Positions 22,401 through 34,685 are shown, counted from the stretch's first letter. The stretch: DNA of 64,000 nucleotides from Bryum argenteum (GCA_037043015.1 CM073324.1:6035013-6099012); one strand, 5' to 3'. The notes: generated from the letters alone by a model not told the origin. A program made the numbers and translations.

Positions 22401-22656
22401 ATGAGGTGCGAGAGCGCACCTGCAGAAACTCCATGGAGAGGTAATGGATGGTCTTGGCATTCTCTTTGGTGAAGTAATCGAAGGTGAGGTTCCATTGCTG
22501 CAACAACGCATCTCGCAAACTCTCGGCGGTGGCCACATACGCTTGCGGAAGCTCAAACTTGAAGGGCGAGAATGAGGGGGAGAATTCCGCGTGGTACTTG
22601 ATGTTGCCGGCTATGGCGCTCGGGTCCGTCGACAGCGGATTTGCCGAAGGGGGGGT
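19475..22656 (-). pseudogene. PHS: Alpha-1,4-glucan phosphorylase pseudogene, 3' truncated
   Basis: Exon-like blocks appear in the right order for plant starch phosphorylase. N-terminal block 22656-22419: YHAEFSPSFSPFKFELPQAY and TIHYLSMEFLQ. About 21710-21625: GNLEVKDAYSQALRK. About 21412-21229: [20 protein letters not shown]. About 20870-20620: PWEIARSDIHYPVKFFGKVV. About 20420-20160: LRLKQQYTLCSASIQDIIAR and [12 protein letters not shown]. About 20075-19935: [20 protein letters not shown]. 19586-19475: [24 protein letters not shown]-like junctions remain, so this is a DNA-level copy and not a processed one. Frameshifts break at least the 21.7-, 21.3- and 20.8-kb blocks. Similarity ends after NDFYK, so the C-terminal half with the pyridoxal-phosphate lysine is absent. 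The family normally performs phosphorolysis of starch; no activity is expected here. Confidence 0.85.
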
Positions 22657-23439
22657 ATCACATCTGCCATACACAACCCACGCTATTCTTCTTAACAAGA
22701 GAAAGCGCAACATCAAGCTCTTTCTATCAACATCCATCCAACATACCTGTGCCTGCTTTAGACTCCACACCGAGGTATCTATTGATTGGCATCTCCACAC
22801 CGATGTGAGCATCCTGTAACAATCAATGCCGAGATCAAAATTGCATCGAATGTAAGAAGTCTTTGACATGCATAAAGATAAGGGATATTAGAATTGCATG
22901 GTAATCTTTTCTTTTAGATCTTGAAGCTAATTGCGGTAGGATTGCGTACCTAGGCGTGATCTCGCAACCTCGAGCTTGTCGCATTTTACGTACACGAACG
23001 ATGCATTTCATTAGATAATTCTTTACTAGTACAATCTAAACAAGCGGATCCTTCCAAAGATCGAACACCTCAAAGTCGTAGTGTACCAAGCTTTGATCGC
23101 GTGGTATGTATGATCAAGAAGTACTCAACCCTAGAACTTCAATTAAGTTTTCTTGAGTACTAGAATTTATGATACGGAATGGTACAAGAATCATTAGGAT
23201 AGGTTCTTTGAGTCTAATCTTAACACGTGAATAACCCTAATTGATGAGGAAGTACCACACCCTTGAGGCACATCTCGAAACAACCCAAATGATCGTGTTC
23301 AAATTTGTACCCCGGACCGGAAAGTGCAAATCGTGCAATTAACAATGACAAACTAGAGTAAGCGGGACCTTCGCCGATCACAATGGCAAACCGCAGATCA
23401 ATAAGAGTCGGTAACTTTCGAAGGGGTCAATTCTTGACC
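22657..23439. other. Spacer between phosphorylase and THI1 pseudogenes
   Basis: It may include intron or upstream sequence of the phosphorylase copy. No recognisable coding block is seen. Confidence 0.4.
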
Positions 23440-24020
23440 GATTCAAAAAGAGTCGGTAACTAGAAGCGATCCAATGCGAGCTATAGATGATCTAAGCATC
23501 CGAACTAGAATTGAGGCAACGTGCGATGAAAGGCCCGGCTCCCGGAATGTGGACTTGAGCACGAAGCATGAGGCGGGAGCGGGAGTAGTAGCCATCGTGA
23601 ACGACGCCATCGCAGCAAGCAAAGTGAAAAACAATTGGATCAAGTGCACACAGGCTCGATCAAATGCCCATGAAAATATCCCAGGTGTGTAGCTAGATCG
23701 GGAAAAGGGGTGTTAGTGTGGAATGCTTGATCACGACGTAGTCTTCCATCTCTTCGCACGGGACTTGGTCTCGTCAAGAACCGTGCACAAAGCTTGCGTA
23801 CGACCATGGCGGAGAAGAGCCATCCACCCAACCAGCGCCTTCACCGGGAGACCGACCGCTCAATGATCGCCACCTTCACATTGAGGTTCTTGGCTTCGCA
23901 CGCGCACGAGAGGCCCGCGGACCCGGCGCCCGCGACAACGACATCGGTGTCGGCGTGCGTGATCATGTCATTCATGTAGCGGCGAGACCCACACACCGAA
24001 AGCATCAATATAAGCCACAC
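23440..24020 (-). pseudogene. THI1: Thiamine thiazole synthase (THI1/THI4) fragment
   Basis: At 23985-23846 the minus strand encodes [20 protein letters not shown] followed by [20 protein letters not shown], the dinucleotide-binding start of plant THI1/THI4. After a frameshift come LFSAMVVRK (about 23812) and, in another frame, EDYVVIKH (about 23740). The block at 23600-23440 (ASFTMATTPAPASCFVLKST) looks like a plastid transit peptide. If it belongs to THI1 it is out of order, downstream of the core, suggesting a rearranged or tandem fragment. The family makes the thiazole moiety of thiamin in plastids. This copy has several frameshifts and lacks the C-terminal half. Confidence 0.75.
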
Positions 24021-24590
24021 CGGAGCATCGTTAAAACCCACAAATGAAGCATCGATAAAACCCGGAGGCGGGACATGGTGACACTCCCCGACAAAGCAAC
24101 AGCAACGACTAACACCCTCATCACGACAGAGAAGACAAGGGAACTCCGCAGCCCAACAACAACCTCCAACGGCAGGGTTGAGCTAGGGTTAGGTTAAGGT
24201 TACGTTGAGCCCATTTACACTCTGCAGTGTGAAAAGGGGGTATCTGCAGTGTGAAAAGGGGATATTTAGTGAAGTGGTTAACCCCATTTCGCGACTCGAT
24301 CCAATAGGCCCTTCCCAAAGGGACAGGGCCCAACAAATGTCAAAGCTGGCAGTTATACATATAGCTCCCAAGATACTGCCCTATTACTCAATTGAACTGT
24401 ATGAAGACGCAGTTCAATTGCACAATAAACAAATATTAGAATAGTTAGATTCCCTTCTGTTCCATCATTTTCAGCAAGATACCTCTTCTATGCATTTCTT
24501 ACTCCTTCAACCTCTAGAATCCAAAGTTCAGTTGCCCAAGCCAACAGACTGGAAACAAACTTTGACCATAAAGAAAGATAGGAACTCCGG
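24021..24590. other. Spacer with a short direct repeat
   Basis: TCTGCAGTGTGAAAAGGGG occurs nearly twice in succession (about 24224 and 24243). No gene is seen. Confidence 0.5.
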
Positions 24591-25230
24591 TCCTTTCCAA
24601 GGGGCTGGCGTGAATGAAGTGTCCGTTGGGTGAGCTTAAAGCCGGCCAACGAGCTGGTCACGGAGCCCCTCGACCCTACTTGCCCGCTCGATCCCCTGCC
24701 CGGCCAGAAAATTCATTTTTTAAAATTTTTGCATTTTGGAATGCCCTCTTGTGTGTTTTTTAAAATATTGAGTTTAGCAATGGGGTCTACGACCTCGTAT
24801 TGTCTTGGGGAGTGCCTCATGGACCTATGGGTGACATCAACCATTATAAATTAGGGGGCAAATGTACCCCAATTTTATTTGGAGGTAGGGATTATTTGCC
24901 CCATGAGAGGCTCCGTGACCGGCTCGCTGGCCAACTTTAAGCAGATCCGTGTCCGTTCGTAATGCTAATATCCCAATGGCCACCGAACAAGGGGAATTTA
25001 GAACAATACTACTTCCCCCTCTCGAGGGTGGACACTATAACTACGCTAGTGTCTAGCCTAGTTACTAGTGCCTTGAAGATACTTGACATAGTATCCCCCC
25101 AAAGGGCTTTGAGGTACCCATACAAGAAGGTCCAAGGACCTCCCACAATAGTTGGGTTTGACCATAAGCTTAAATTTGTATCATTCTTTGCAGATCCAAT
25201 TTACCTTGCATTGTTCCTCACACCTGTTGG
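24591..25230. repeat. Dispersed repeat R2, copy A
   Basis: This matches 59660-60480, most clearly CCCAAAGGGCTTTGAGGTAC at about 25099 and 60401 and GGCTGGCGTGAAT at about 24604 against GGCTGGCGTAAAT at about 59678. Copy A carries a MITE at 24628 that copy B lacks, and lacks the insertion found at 59814 in copy B. Confidence 0.75.
24628..24948. mobile_element. 321-bp MITE with 9-bp duplication GTGTCCGTT
   Basis: It is flanked by GTGTCCGTT at 24619-24627 and 24949-24957. The inverted ends run for about 45 bases, sharing GCTTAAAG, GGCCA, CGAGC and GGTCACGGAGCC. The related repeat at about 59690 has the site once (GTATTTGTTCG). The 9-bp duplication and long inverted ends fit a Mutator-like MITE. 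Confidence 0.85.
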
Positions 25231-25666
25231 CCCCTTAGAAAGGGACCTAGAGTTTCTATCTATTTGTTCCTCGTACCCACTTAATCTCCAATTAAGTTTA
25301 ACTATCAGAGTTGAATCTTTTAGTAAGTTATTCAACCTCAAAGAACTCATGTAGAAGCTTTACAAAATCCTCAAACTTTAGAAACAGACATTGGTGCTCA
25401 CGACGTGATAGTCCATCACGAGGAGCCCTTAGACCTTGTTGTATGGGTATACCTCAAAGCTCTCTAGGGAATACCATGCCTCATATTTTTTAAACACTAC
25501 ATAAGAGTCACAAGAGTCGTTGATTAGTGTTATGTGAAAGGTTAGCGTTCTTTATCAAAAGTTACCCATTGCACTATTTCTCAACTCTTTTAATATTAGT
25601 GTTTCACCTTGGATAGCCCTTGTAGTCAATCCTCATTGTCAATTCTCCAAGTCATCAATTGAGTAA

Positions 25667-26010
25667 CGTGAGAGGCAGAGCTGACCATAGATAAGGGATA
25701 TACTCCATAGATGCTTGACTCGATTGTTGCTTTCGTGTGCAGACACTGCTGCTGTTTCATCTGATTCCCAAGGATGAAGGAAGTGATATGTCAAGGCCAG
25801 CGTGTTAGCTAGGGCGAGGTGACAGTGGAGGTTCGGAGATGGTTACCAGAGAAGAAATATGAGCACCCCAGTCGCAAAGGATGCATTCATTGCATTGACT
25901 ACGAAGTACAACTTGTGAAGGCTATGGTTTGTTGCCTCATCTCAGTCGAGCGTTATCCTTTTACCCTACTTTGTTGATGAGTGTTTGTATCATATTTGAG
26001 GGAATGAATT
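25667..26010. repeat. Dispersed repeat R3, copy A
   Basis: This is similar to 56203-56570: both share CTTGACTCGATTGTTGCTTT, then GTGTGCAGACACTGCTGCTG, then GAGATGGTTACCAGA-like sequence. A GTGTGCAG acceptor-like site precedes a reading frame that is open in copy B only. It may be a fragment of an unknown host gene. Confidence 0.65.
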
Positions 26011-28619
26011 TTATTCCATTTGCGTCATTCAAATAAAAGCATACACGAAGTTTTCAGCAACACACTTGTGAGATTTCTCAAACACATGTGGGCGGAGATT
26101 CATGACATTTTACTTTCATACTGCAATCGTGATCCTCCTCACAGCAATTCGAACGTGTTGATCTCAGATGATGAAAAGGTTGTTCATTGTAAAGCGTGAA
26201 GAGCGAGAAGGTCATGCTGCAAAAAATGTGAACAACAGCTTGCCGATGAATAACGTATTCTATGGGGATCATCAAAACACAGGCAATGCCCCTACTACCA
26301 TTAAAAGCTGTCCTCGGTAATCGTCAAGCTGTTACCGCATGACTAATTATATAAGAATTTCTTGTGAGAACCAATGCATTACAATCTCAGTTCAGAAATT
26401 TTTGATATGATCAGAATGAGAAATATAATGACAAGCCAGCGTGCAGCGAGGATCCTGAGGTTTGTTTATGTACATCGAAGCAGCAGCAAACGGATTTGAG
26501 CCCACTTGCGCGAATCTAGGGTCACAAGTTGGGCTGGAAGAGGGTGTGCAAACGATCGTGGCCTTCCAAGCAATGGATCTTCCTTTTTCCTAGGTGTTTA
26601 TGTGTGAATCCTAGTTGTGCTAAAACCTAAAACCACCCTAGTTGAACTGCTGCAGTACACATTCAAAACTTCCAAGAGCATGCAAATCCCATTAAAGACT
26701 TCTTTCTGATGCCTCCAATATGACTCAATAACCACCATATATGATTAAATGGCCTACTCATGCAACATCAACCATTTAAACAAATTAGGGTTTTCTTGAG
26801 AAAGTTGGGCAGTGTTTTCGCGTCAAACCCAAAAACCCGCAAATTAGTCCTAAAAAGTTACAAAAATTCACACAACTGAATTTGCTCAGTGAAAAGTGGT
26901 GAGCGCTTCCGCACTATGACCTTCACCGGACGAAATTCCACACTTAAAACGAGCAACCCAGCACTCGAAGCACATAACACCAAAAAGCATGGATACATAC
27001 AAACTACAAAAAAAAAAAAAAAAAAAACATACAACCTAAGTTAACCAATGTTCAACGATATTTTTTTGGCAATGATATTGTCATTATGAATGTAGATTTT
27101 TCTAACTTCCTAGCATCACAACTACTTATTGGATTGAACAAAAGAACGTGAAAGCATTGAAAATGATGAGGAATGAGGTCTCTCTTTGTATTAGCACGCT
27201 TTGTATCCTCTTTAATGTCACGTTATGAATTGTTGATCAAGTTGATGAGTGCTGCTGAGGCTCCACCTTGGTCACTGTCCAGCCTTCATAGTGTCGTCAC
27301 CTCCTCGTTGAAGAGCTCGGCCCCCTCACGAAGCGCCGTGCTCAAGTCTTATCTTTTTGCATAAATATGATCTTAGGATGATATTCAACAACTTCGTACT
27401 AGGAAGATTTTTATTGAATATTTTAGAAACTGGAGTTGCAACGATATTTCTATTCTTGAAAAGTATAAGAAATACATGGTTTTGAGAAGTTGTTTCTCCT
27501 TCATTGACAACTGGATTTCAATTTTGTTCATTAGGTTGGACTCTAATTTGAGTCTATTTATAGTAGTATAAACCTCAAATTCACCTAAGATGTGAGGAGT
27601 ACATAGCATGCATTTTAGTGCAAGGGGTCTAGATTTAAACATTTTTTTTCCTTTGGAGATGTTGGGTAGTTTTCATCATTGTAAGGCTATTATTTGAGCC
27701 AAGAAAGTTTTTGATGATTTTTTTTGGGGCAAGGGTGTTACTGAGATAAAAGAGAACATCTTTAGTTGGTAATCTTTTCAAACAGTATCACTTCCAACGT
27801 TGAGTTTTCACAATCATGGTGGGGTTGAAAAGTGAACTTTATGTTAAAATATTCTCACTTTCAAATATAACCTTGCAATTTTTACCACACAAACTTTGTA
27901 TGTTTTTCCACACCACGGTTCGGGAAATAATTTCATCCTTACTAGCTAATATCCTATAGTTCCCTTGTCCCATTTTAGGTTTTAGAGGACACTATCCTGG
28001 CAATTGTCTCATTTTAACTTGAGAATAGAAAATTTCTTGCAATTTTCATCGGTTTTTAGCCGTTGTTTTCAAGAATCAACCGGCTAATAGGTTATCAGTT
28101 GGTTTTAACTAGGCGTTGGTTTTCCTGATCATTGGTCCACACACACACACACCAATTCTCGGCCCCAAATTCCAGTATTTGACTCTTCATCTAGATTGCC
28201 CAAAACAATAATAACCCATTTCGGCTCTCTCGGGCAGTTAGGGGTTAAACTCTAGAATGCAATCATGAGAATTTGATTGTTGTTCACAACAATGTCTTGC
28301 TATAGAATTTGAGATACAAGCTCTACAATATAGGATATGATTTCTAATCAACAATACATGTGTCATTATGTACTTATTTTAGTAGTTGAAGCAATTGTGA
28401 ATTGAGATGATTACAAATACTTACAACCTTGTGACAAGATTATATAGTCCTTGCATAGATTTGAAACATGCTTCTGGTGAGTGTCATAATATTGTAACAT
28501 TATATTTTTCTCAAATCTACTCAAGAAATAATATTTTCTGTTTTTTGAGATTTCACTCTTGATATCAAGCACATCAAAGTCTTAATATGTTTTTATTATT
28601 TTTATCTAAGTGTAGCATA
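26011..28619. other. Gene-poor AT-rich intergenic sequence
   Basis: It contains an A20-type tract near 27008-27027 and a short CA microsatellite at about 28138-28153. No gene or transposon end is recognised. Confidence 0.5.
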
Positions 28620-28629
28620 TGCATTCAAA

Positions 28630-29127
28630 AAGTGCAAGCTTAGCACCCGCAAGTGCAAATTTGGGACCCCCATGTGTGAACTTGGCACCAACAAGTATGT
28701 ACACGAGGCCCACAAGTTCCAACTTGGGACCCCCAAGTGCTAACTAAAGACCCCTAGAGACTTGGGACACAATAGTATAAAGTTAGGTATTGTACGTAGG
28801 TGGTAGTTTAGGATCCAAATGTGGAAACTTGGAACTTGCAAGTAGACATGTAGCACTAGCAAGTGTCAACTTTGGGTCCGCAAGTGCGCACCTGGAACTT
28901 GTAAGTGCGTACCCGGGACCTGGAGGTGCCAACCAAGAGTCCGCAAGTACGCACCAGGGACCTGCAAGTGCCAAGCTAGGATCCGCGAGTGCGTACTTGA
29001 GACCCCCAACCGCGTGCCCGAGACCCACAAGTACGTACGTGGGACCCCTAAGTGCCAACCACTGACACGGAAGTCCGCAATCAGGACATGCAAGTGTGCA
29101 CCTGGGACCGGCAAGTGCCAACTGGAT
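28630..29127 (+). repeat. Degenerate subterminal repeat array of Element 2
   Basis: There are roughly 17-18 units of about 27-30 bases with consensus near GGGACCYGCAAGTGCCAACT. Clear units lie around 28727-28740, 28870-28895, 28921-28950, 28965-28985 and 29100-29120. Arrays of this type near an end are typical of transposase-binding subterminal regions, for example in CACTA elements. Frames open through the array are composition artefacts. Confidence 0.75.
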
Positions 29128-29175
29128 GCTGCTTAGATGTGAGCCACGAGCAGCGAGCAGCGAGCCACGAGCAGG
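29128..29175 (+). repeat. Left arm of 48-bp inverted repeat
   Basis: It pairs with 43134-43181 (46 of 48). It holds tandem AGCAGCG units and is followed by two looser copies of GAGCAGGAA(T/C)ATGTGAGCAAG. Confidence 0.9.
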
Positions 29176-29704
29176 AATATGTGAGCAAGGAGCAGGAACA
29201 TGTGAGCAAGTCACTGTTCATAGTGTAATTTGGAGGAAAATTCAGTTGATTTAAGTGAAAATTGAACAACTTTTAGGTATAGACATTAGAAATTCGGATG
29301 TAAGAAAGGGGGCCTATAAGCGTGGAATTTTAAAATCCCACGGCGATAGGATCAATATGTAGATAAGATGACCATCTCAAAAAAACAATCACGAGTGACA
29401 CCATACGGATAAATTAGGAATAAAATCGAAAAACACATATAAGACACCAAAGAATATGATATATATCAACCACCGCAATGACCATAAACCGTACTTTGGA
29501 GCGATATACGAAGTTTTGAAGTATTATGGATATACTTGTATCCTAATACATAAGAGGAAGTAATTCCTACAAATCAGAAAGATAATTTCTATAAGCATAA
29601 CAACAAATATATTAGTTGACAATGCAATCCTAGTTTAAGGTCTATGTATAATAACTTGCACAGGGCTAATGAACTTGTTCAACCATTCACTCTTTCTCTA
29701 CAAC
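29176..29704. other. Element 2 left non-coding region
   Basis: This is AT-rich sequence between the inverted-repeat arm and the stop codon of the minus-strand gene. It should hold that gene's 3' UTR. Confidence 0.5.
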
Positions 29705-32700
29705 TCAAAGAAGCTCTAGAATCTGCATGACCTCGTTGTAGGAGTATGTAGGCTGGTGAATGAACTTGTCTGTCTCATAGTTCAACTTACATAAGTAACG
29801 GAAAACATAATATAGGTGCTTGCATGGCACCCACTTCCTACTCGCTGCCTTAGAACTCATACCAACAAAGTCTTCGCAGGTACATTGTGGAATAGTGCTC
29901 ACTGACACAAGGTATGCCTTGTCTTTGTCATTGACAATGGTGATGACCACACCACACCCCGGTTGCGGAACCAGAGTCACTCCAGTGATGTAATATCCGT
30001 TCATGTGGCCCGTACTCATCCATCTGTTCTTGTGGTCGGCGCTAGGGGCATCTGGACTCCGACGACACTTCCTTCCAAACCTCATGCTTGGATGAGCATC
30101 CGTGTTGTTAGGAACATGGAATCGAGAACGTAGTATAGGGATATTCACCTGAGTTTGGAACTTCTGCCGAGGTGATAAAGCTTCTTGTTGCTGCAACTGG
30201 AACCCTGCATCTTCAAGCTTCAGAACCTCTTCGCGTGTCAAATTCGTACCAATCTTGACAGGCCAAGTAATGGGGACGGGGGGCCAATGTAAAACAAATG
30301 GCCTCTTGGTACCCATTACGCAACGATGAATGTCGTCCGGGCAGAAGAAGAACTCGGCTTCTACATTCCGACCCACTCTAACGTCTTTTTTCATGCCTGC
30401 GTAAGTTGGTGCAGGAGTGCCATTTGCCCCTTGTGAAATCTTGGTTCTGCAAGCCTCTCCTGAAATGGATTGAAGCGCTTGACATTGCCTCCCCGAAGAC
30501 TTCGGAAGACGAGCAATGTGCCATTGCTTGGGATCACAATTGGACTCCATCACCCTTGTCGTGTGAGAGACGTGGTGTTGAGGGCTTTTCAGAGACTCCT
30601 CAATGCGTTGCCTCGTTGACCTAGTGTTCGGCTTGGGAATGGAATAGTTTACCTTATCCGGGCGATGCGAATCAAACTCAGAACCCGATGGTAAATTCAG
30701 CTTCCTCTTAGTGGAACCAAAAATCTCAGCCCCTTCAAGAACAATTGGATGATCAGGGAGATCTCCACCGCCAGGAAATGACTTCATGGCAGCGGCAATG
30801 AGCTTGGGATCACCGCTGCTTGTTGCTGCCCTTAGCTTCAAAGCGGCTTTATCGGGGCCCTTCCCTCGTTGTCCACCTTTGAGCCATTCACGATAATTCG
30901 TGATCTGCATAAACGCTCGAATCATATCGTCTTGGGTTGCTTCATATAGGCACTCCATGGTATTGCCAGACTGCATCAGCCACTTGTGATGCACGGACTC
31001 TGCTAGATTGCACGAAGGCATGTCTGCCCGTTGCTCTAGTGTCAAATCCTACAAAAGCAATTGAAGTACGGATGTCAACTTTAGTAGACAATACGCTCTT
31101 ATTGCCAGGAAAAAAAAAAAGGTATATGAGCATCACCAATATCATTTGGCCACCCCATTGTCTGTATCGATGGTGCCAAAATCCCAACCATTCGGATAGA
31201 GAAGACAAGCATTCTTCTCTTGCTGCGCCGGATGTTGCCCACCATGCACGAATTGCATGGTATTTCTCGTCAGCCTCCCTTTGGGTCTTTGCATCTCTGT
31301 AATTGCGACAAAGTTGCTTGTGCTGGAATTGCATCTCTGGTTTAATGTACTTCGTCGTATACTTATCAAGGTTTGCAGACCAATGATAAAAGCACGTACG
31401 TTCACGATCTTCCATAGGCTCATCCGGATTCCCAGATCCATACACCTTTCTGACCGCTATCCAATTGGCTTGGGCACTATCCGCCATGAAACCCTTAAAG
31501 TTAACATTTGGGACGCCATTTTCGGCCATAACCTTGTTGAGATTCTCCCAGAAGAGAGTCTGGGCAACAACATCTTCAGATTGCATATCACAGCAGGCAA
31601 TTGTCATTACCTTGCAGTATTTGGTGTCGTAAACGTGGCAGGCCAATGTCGTCCACTCTTTCACTCGTTTAACGTTGTCAAACATAATCCATGCATCTTG
31701 TAGCTCACCTCCCACCTGCATACGCTTCACGAGGTCGACACCACTCCCTTCGAGGTCCACGGACATCTTGAAAATGAATACCTTGTCGTCACATTGTCCT
31801 GGGAATCGATTATCATGCACAAACTTGAAGTGGGGATTCTTCTTGAGGTCGATAATCCCCTCCATAGGGGCACGCGAGGACTTCACAAGGCGTCTTGAAG
31901 CAGAGACAATGTTCCTACAATTAGGAGAGGCAAGAGGGGCAAAGCGATCCATGACTGATTCGAGACTAGGATGTTTCTCTCCTGGAGTTGGTGTCTTGAA
32001 CAGAAAATCCGCTAGGAAGTTTTTACTTGCTGCCATTTGAATAGCAGAGTTTGTCGCCTTTGGAGTTCGTGACACTTCAGATGCCAGGAACTCATACGTG
32101 AGATCTAATGAGTCCCGGCAGACGCCTTCCGCCACTGGATGACTGTGATGGCCCAGATGAATAAATGCACGCTGCATTGCGGGATTGGCACAAGTAACAT
32201 GGTACAGTTGGGCATCACAGAGAGCTAAGCAAGAAGGTGGTGTTAGACAAACCTTACACATGAAGGTAGATTTCTGGGGAGGGGGGCCACCGACATGGAA
32301 TTGAGAGTGTGTAATACCCGTCCATTGTGTATTGTTCCGGACACCACCATTTCGGAGAAGGTACTCGCAAGAGTCGTTTGCACATTCTAGATGTCCAGCG
32401 CACACGGAGCGTCGGAACACGAGGGAGAAGTCGTTCCTGATGTTAGAGGTCTTGGTAGTGCACCACGGTTTGCCATCATAGACCTTGTCCATCCCGTCTA
32501 GGCTCTTGCCGTATGTTGCCGGAAATCCAGTTGGTAAAGGTGGAAGCAAAAAAATAACATCTCCGTCGTAAGTGGTAGGGATGTACTTGACTTCTTTGAC
32601 CCTGATGTTGTCGAAGTCGATGTCAGCTAGCGCGGATTGGGAACGTGGGCGAACAGCAGTTGCCTTCAAGACATCTAACATGGATCTATATTTGACGGAG

Positions 32701-33239
32701 AAAGCGGGACTACGGGGTGGCCTAGCTACACTACCTGATGGAGTCCTTTGGAGTTGCGAGTTGTTGTTGCTCCGTACAGCACTAGACAACGGGGTTCGCC
32801 TGAAAGGAAACAGAGAAGTACTGGCCAGATCAACTGTTGGATCTATGTCATCATCAGAGTCACTCAGAAGCGTGATGGGCTCCGTATCTGGCTCAATCTT
32901 CACTCGCACTGGCGGGGTGAGGAGGACAGTGGAGGTGACAGAAGCTGGAGTCAGGCACACTGTAGATCCTTGCAAAGCCGAGCTCAAGTAACCAAATACT
33001 TTGTAAGACCCAGATGACAACAACCAACCTACAGAATCACCTTGCCTAGTTTGCAATTGCAGAACAGTCTCCACTATATCACCGACATCAGAGATAAGCT
33101 CTTGCTCAATGTACATCCTATCCATCTGAAGACCAAACTTCGCCTCCAAGATCGATTCGTCCACATAAACCTTGCCATCTTCGCCAAGAGGCAAAGTGAA
33201 AGGGATACCAACTCCGTTTGCACGAATGGACGCCATCAT
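29705..33239 (-). CDS. MULE-type transposase-like protein with SWIM zinc finger, 1148 residues
   Basis: Two exons, 33239-31137 and 31048-29705, are joined by an 88-bp GT-AG intron in phase 0. The splice joins ...GGQMIL to DLTLEQRAD... and gives one uninterrupted frame. Residues 280-292 and 328-350 hold Cys/His clusters (CKVCLTPPSC), followed by HLGHHSHP, a probable zinc-binding DNA-recognition region. The RNase H-like core spans about 490-720, with acidic candidates D521 or D538, D587 (GFMADSAQANW) and E718 (NLAESVHHKW), as in Mutator-like transposases. A SWIM finger, C-x-C...C-x-H, lies at C1090, C1092, C1110 and H1112. The ORF's leading TTG is replaced here by the ATG at 33239. It lies just inside the left arm of Element 2. 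A domesticated MULE (FAR1/FHY3 style) is possible, but the position favours transposase. The frame is intact. Confidence 0.8.
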
Positions 33240-33976
33240 CAAAGAACGGGAGCACGCAGGTATGTCCGCCTTAGATGGTACACAAATCGCAAAGAAGCAT
33301 TCAGTTATTCCATAAACCTTATGTAGCTCAACAATGATAATGCGACTACCAGATGAAGTTGTGGTTCATTAATGTCAGGAAGAATGAAGAATTAAATTAT
33401 CTTTTAATTCATTGTATTACAGTTGAGGAGAGATATGATTATAGTGTGTATAAATAGGCAACCGCCGTCGAAGAAAAATCACGATGGCTTTTCCACCATT
33501 TAGCCACAAATATGAGAGAATGTCGAATACATATCGTTGATGTACTTCCAAAATCTATTAGTTCAATTGTCGCATGCACAGAAGTGACTAAGCAAAAATA
33601 GATTAGCTAGATGCAATCCCAGTATTTTACTAAAAATCCTAAATACTAAAAATGTATTAAGTGTTGACAGCCTTGAAAAGCGACTAAGTAAGGGTCACAT
33701 TATGAGCTCGTTTTAATAGTATAGGTATCAGACCTAGTAAGATAAAATCATACTCCGCCGTTTTTCAAAAATACATTTACAAAAACAGCACATATATTGC
33801 AAAACAAATTCATATTGTAGTTGGTCAGACTAATTTATTTTTCAGAATGATTTTAGTAGTCGATACATTCTGTTGATGAGTGTTGGTTGAAATGGTGAGC
33901 AATGTTAAGGCTCAGAAGTTGAAGAGAGCTCCTGAGTATTTTGTAGTCAGAGAAGGTCTTTATATAACGTAGACAC
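33240..33976. promoter_or_regulatory. Divergent promoter region of Element 2
   Basis: This separates the starts of the minus-strand transposase-like gene and a plus-strand small gene. A TATA box, TATAAATAG, lies at 33449-33457 on the plus strand. If it is used, transcription would begin near 33480, leaving a 5' leader of about 500 bases before the ATG at 33977. Confidence 0.4.
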
Positions 33977-34593
33977 ATGAAGGAAGGTGAAGCGTCGACT
34001 CCTCCCACTTTTGTGACACCTAAGCGGAGGAGGAAACGGGGAAGCACAAACTTTTCGAATAGGAAAGCGAGACAAAGGAGAGAAGCACGAAAGAAGGTAG
34101 ATGGGGATAGAACTCTTCCAAATGCACCTGTGAAGGTCCAAGGAGATGCGTCGGGCGTTAGTTTAAGGTTTCGAAGCATTCGTAAACTCCTTATAGAATC
34201 TATAGTTGAGAGAGAAGGAGAGGATATTGAGGACACCATTGTTCGGTGTCACCAGCACGACACACATAACATTGAGGGAGTAGGCCACGAAATGAATGAG
34301 GAGCACTACTTGGAGTATGAACAGTCGCCAGAGTCACCGCAACCTTCTATCGGTAAAAAATACTCTCCATCAGGTGACGATTTCGTAGATAATATATCAG
34401 GAGAAGATTGCGACCCGCAAGAAGTAAGTTAACGATCTCAATTCCCTAAAGTGGATTTCATATTGTTACTTGACGTTGTGCTAATTATTTTAATGTGTAG
34501 AGGATTCATCGTATTCTTCCACTTCCATTAGTCCTTGATTGGAAAGGGTTGTTCACGGAGTCCATAACTCACATTCTTGGTAGGAGGAATTAG
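33977..34593 (+). CDS. Small basic/acidic protein of unknown function, 179 residues, two exons
   Basis: Exon 1 runs 33977-34423 and ends GAA|GTAAGT. Exon 2 begins after GTGTAG at 34501 and reads RIHRILPLPLVLDWKGLFTE to TAG at 34591-34593. The phase is kept (0). The first 45 residues are strongly basic (PKRRRKRGSTN, KARQRREARKK), a likely nuclear or DNA-binding tail. The middle, about 75-148, is acidic. I recognise no family. It lies between the divergent transposase-like gene and the ParB/methyltransferase-like gene on the latter's strand, so it may be an extra Element 2 gene. A GT exists at 34580, so longer splice forms cannot be excluded. Confidence 0.5.
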
Positions 34594-34685
34594 GGTTTTT
34601 CATTCCAAGGCGGAGTAGGAGCAAGGTGGGCGGCGGTTTAGGATCTGGGAGTATAGAGGCGGGCGAAGGAGGGTCGAAGGGAGGA

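Noticed and set aside
28783..29269. Frames of 82-143 codons with periodic residues
   Set aside because: They are translations of the short subterminal repeats in several frames.
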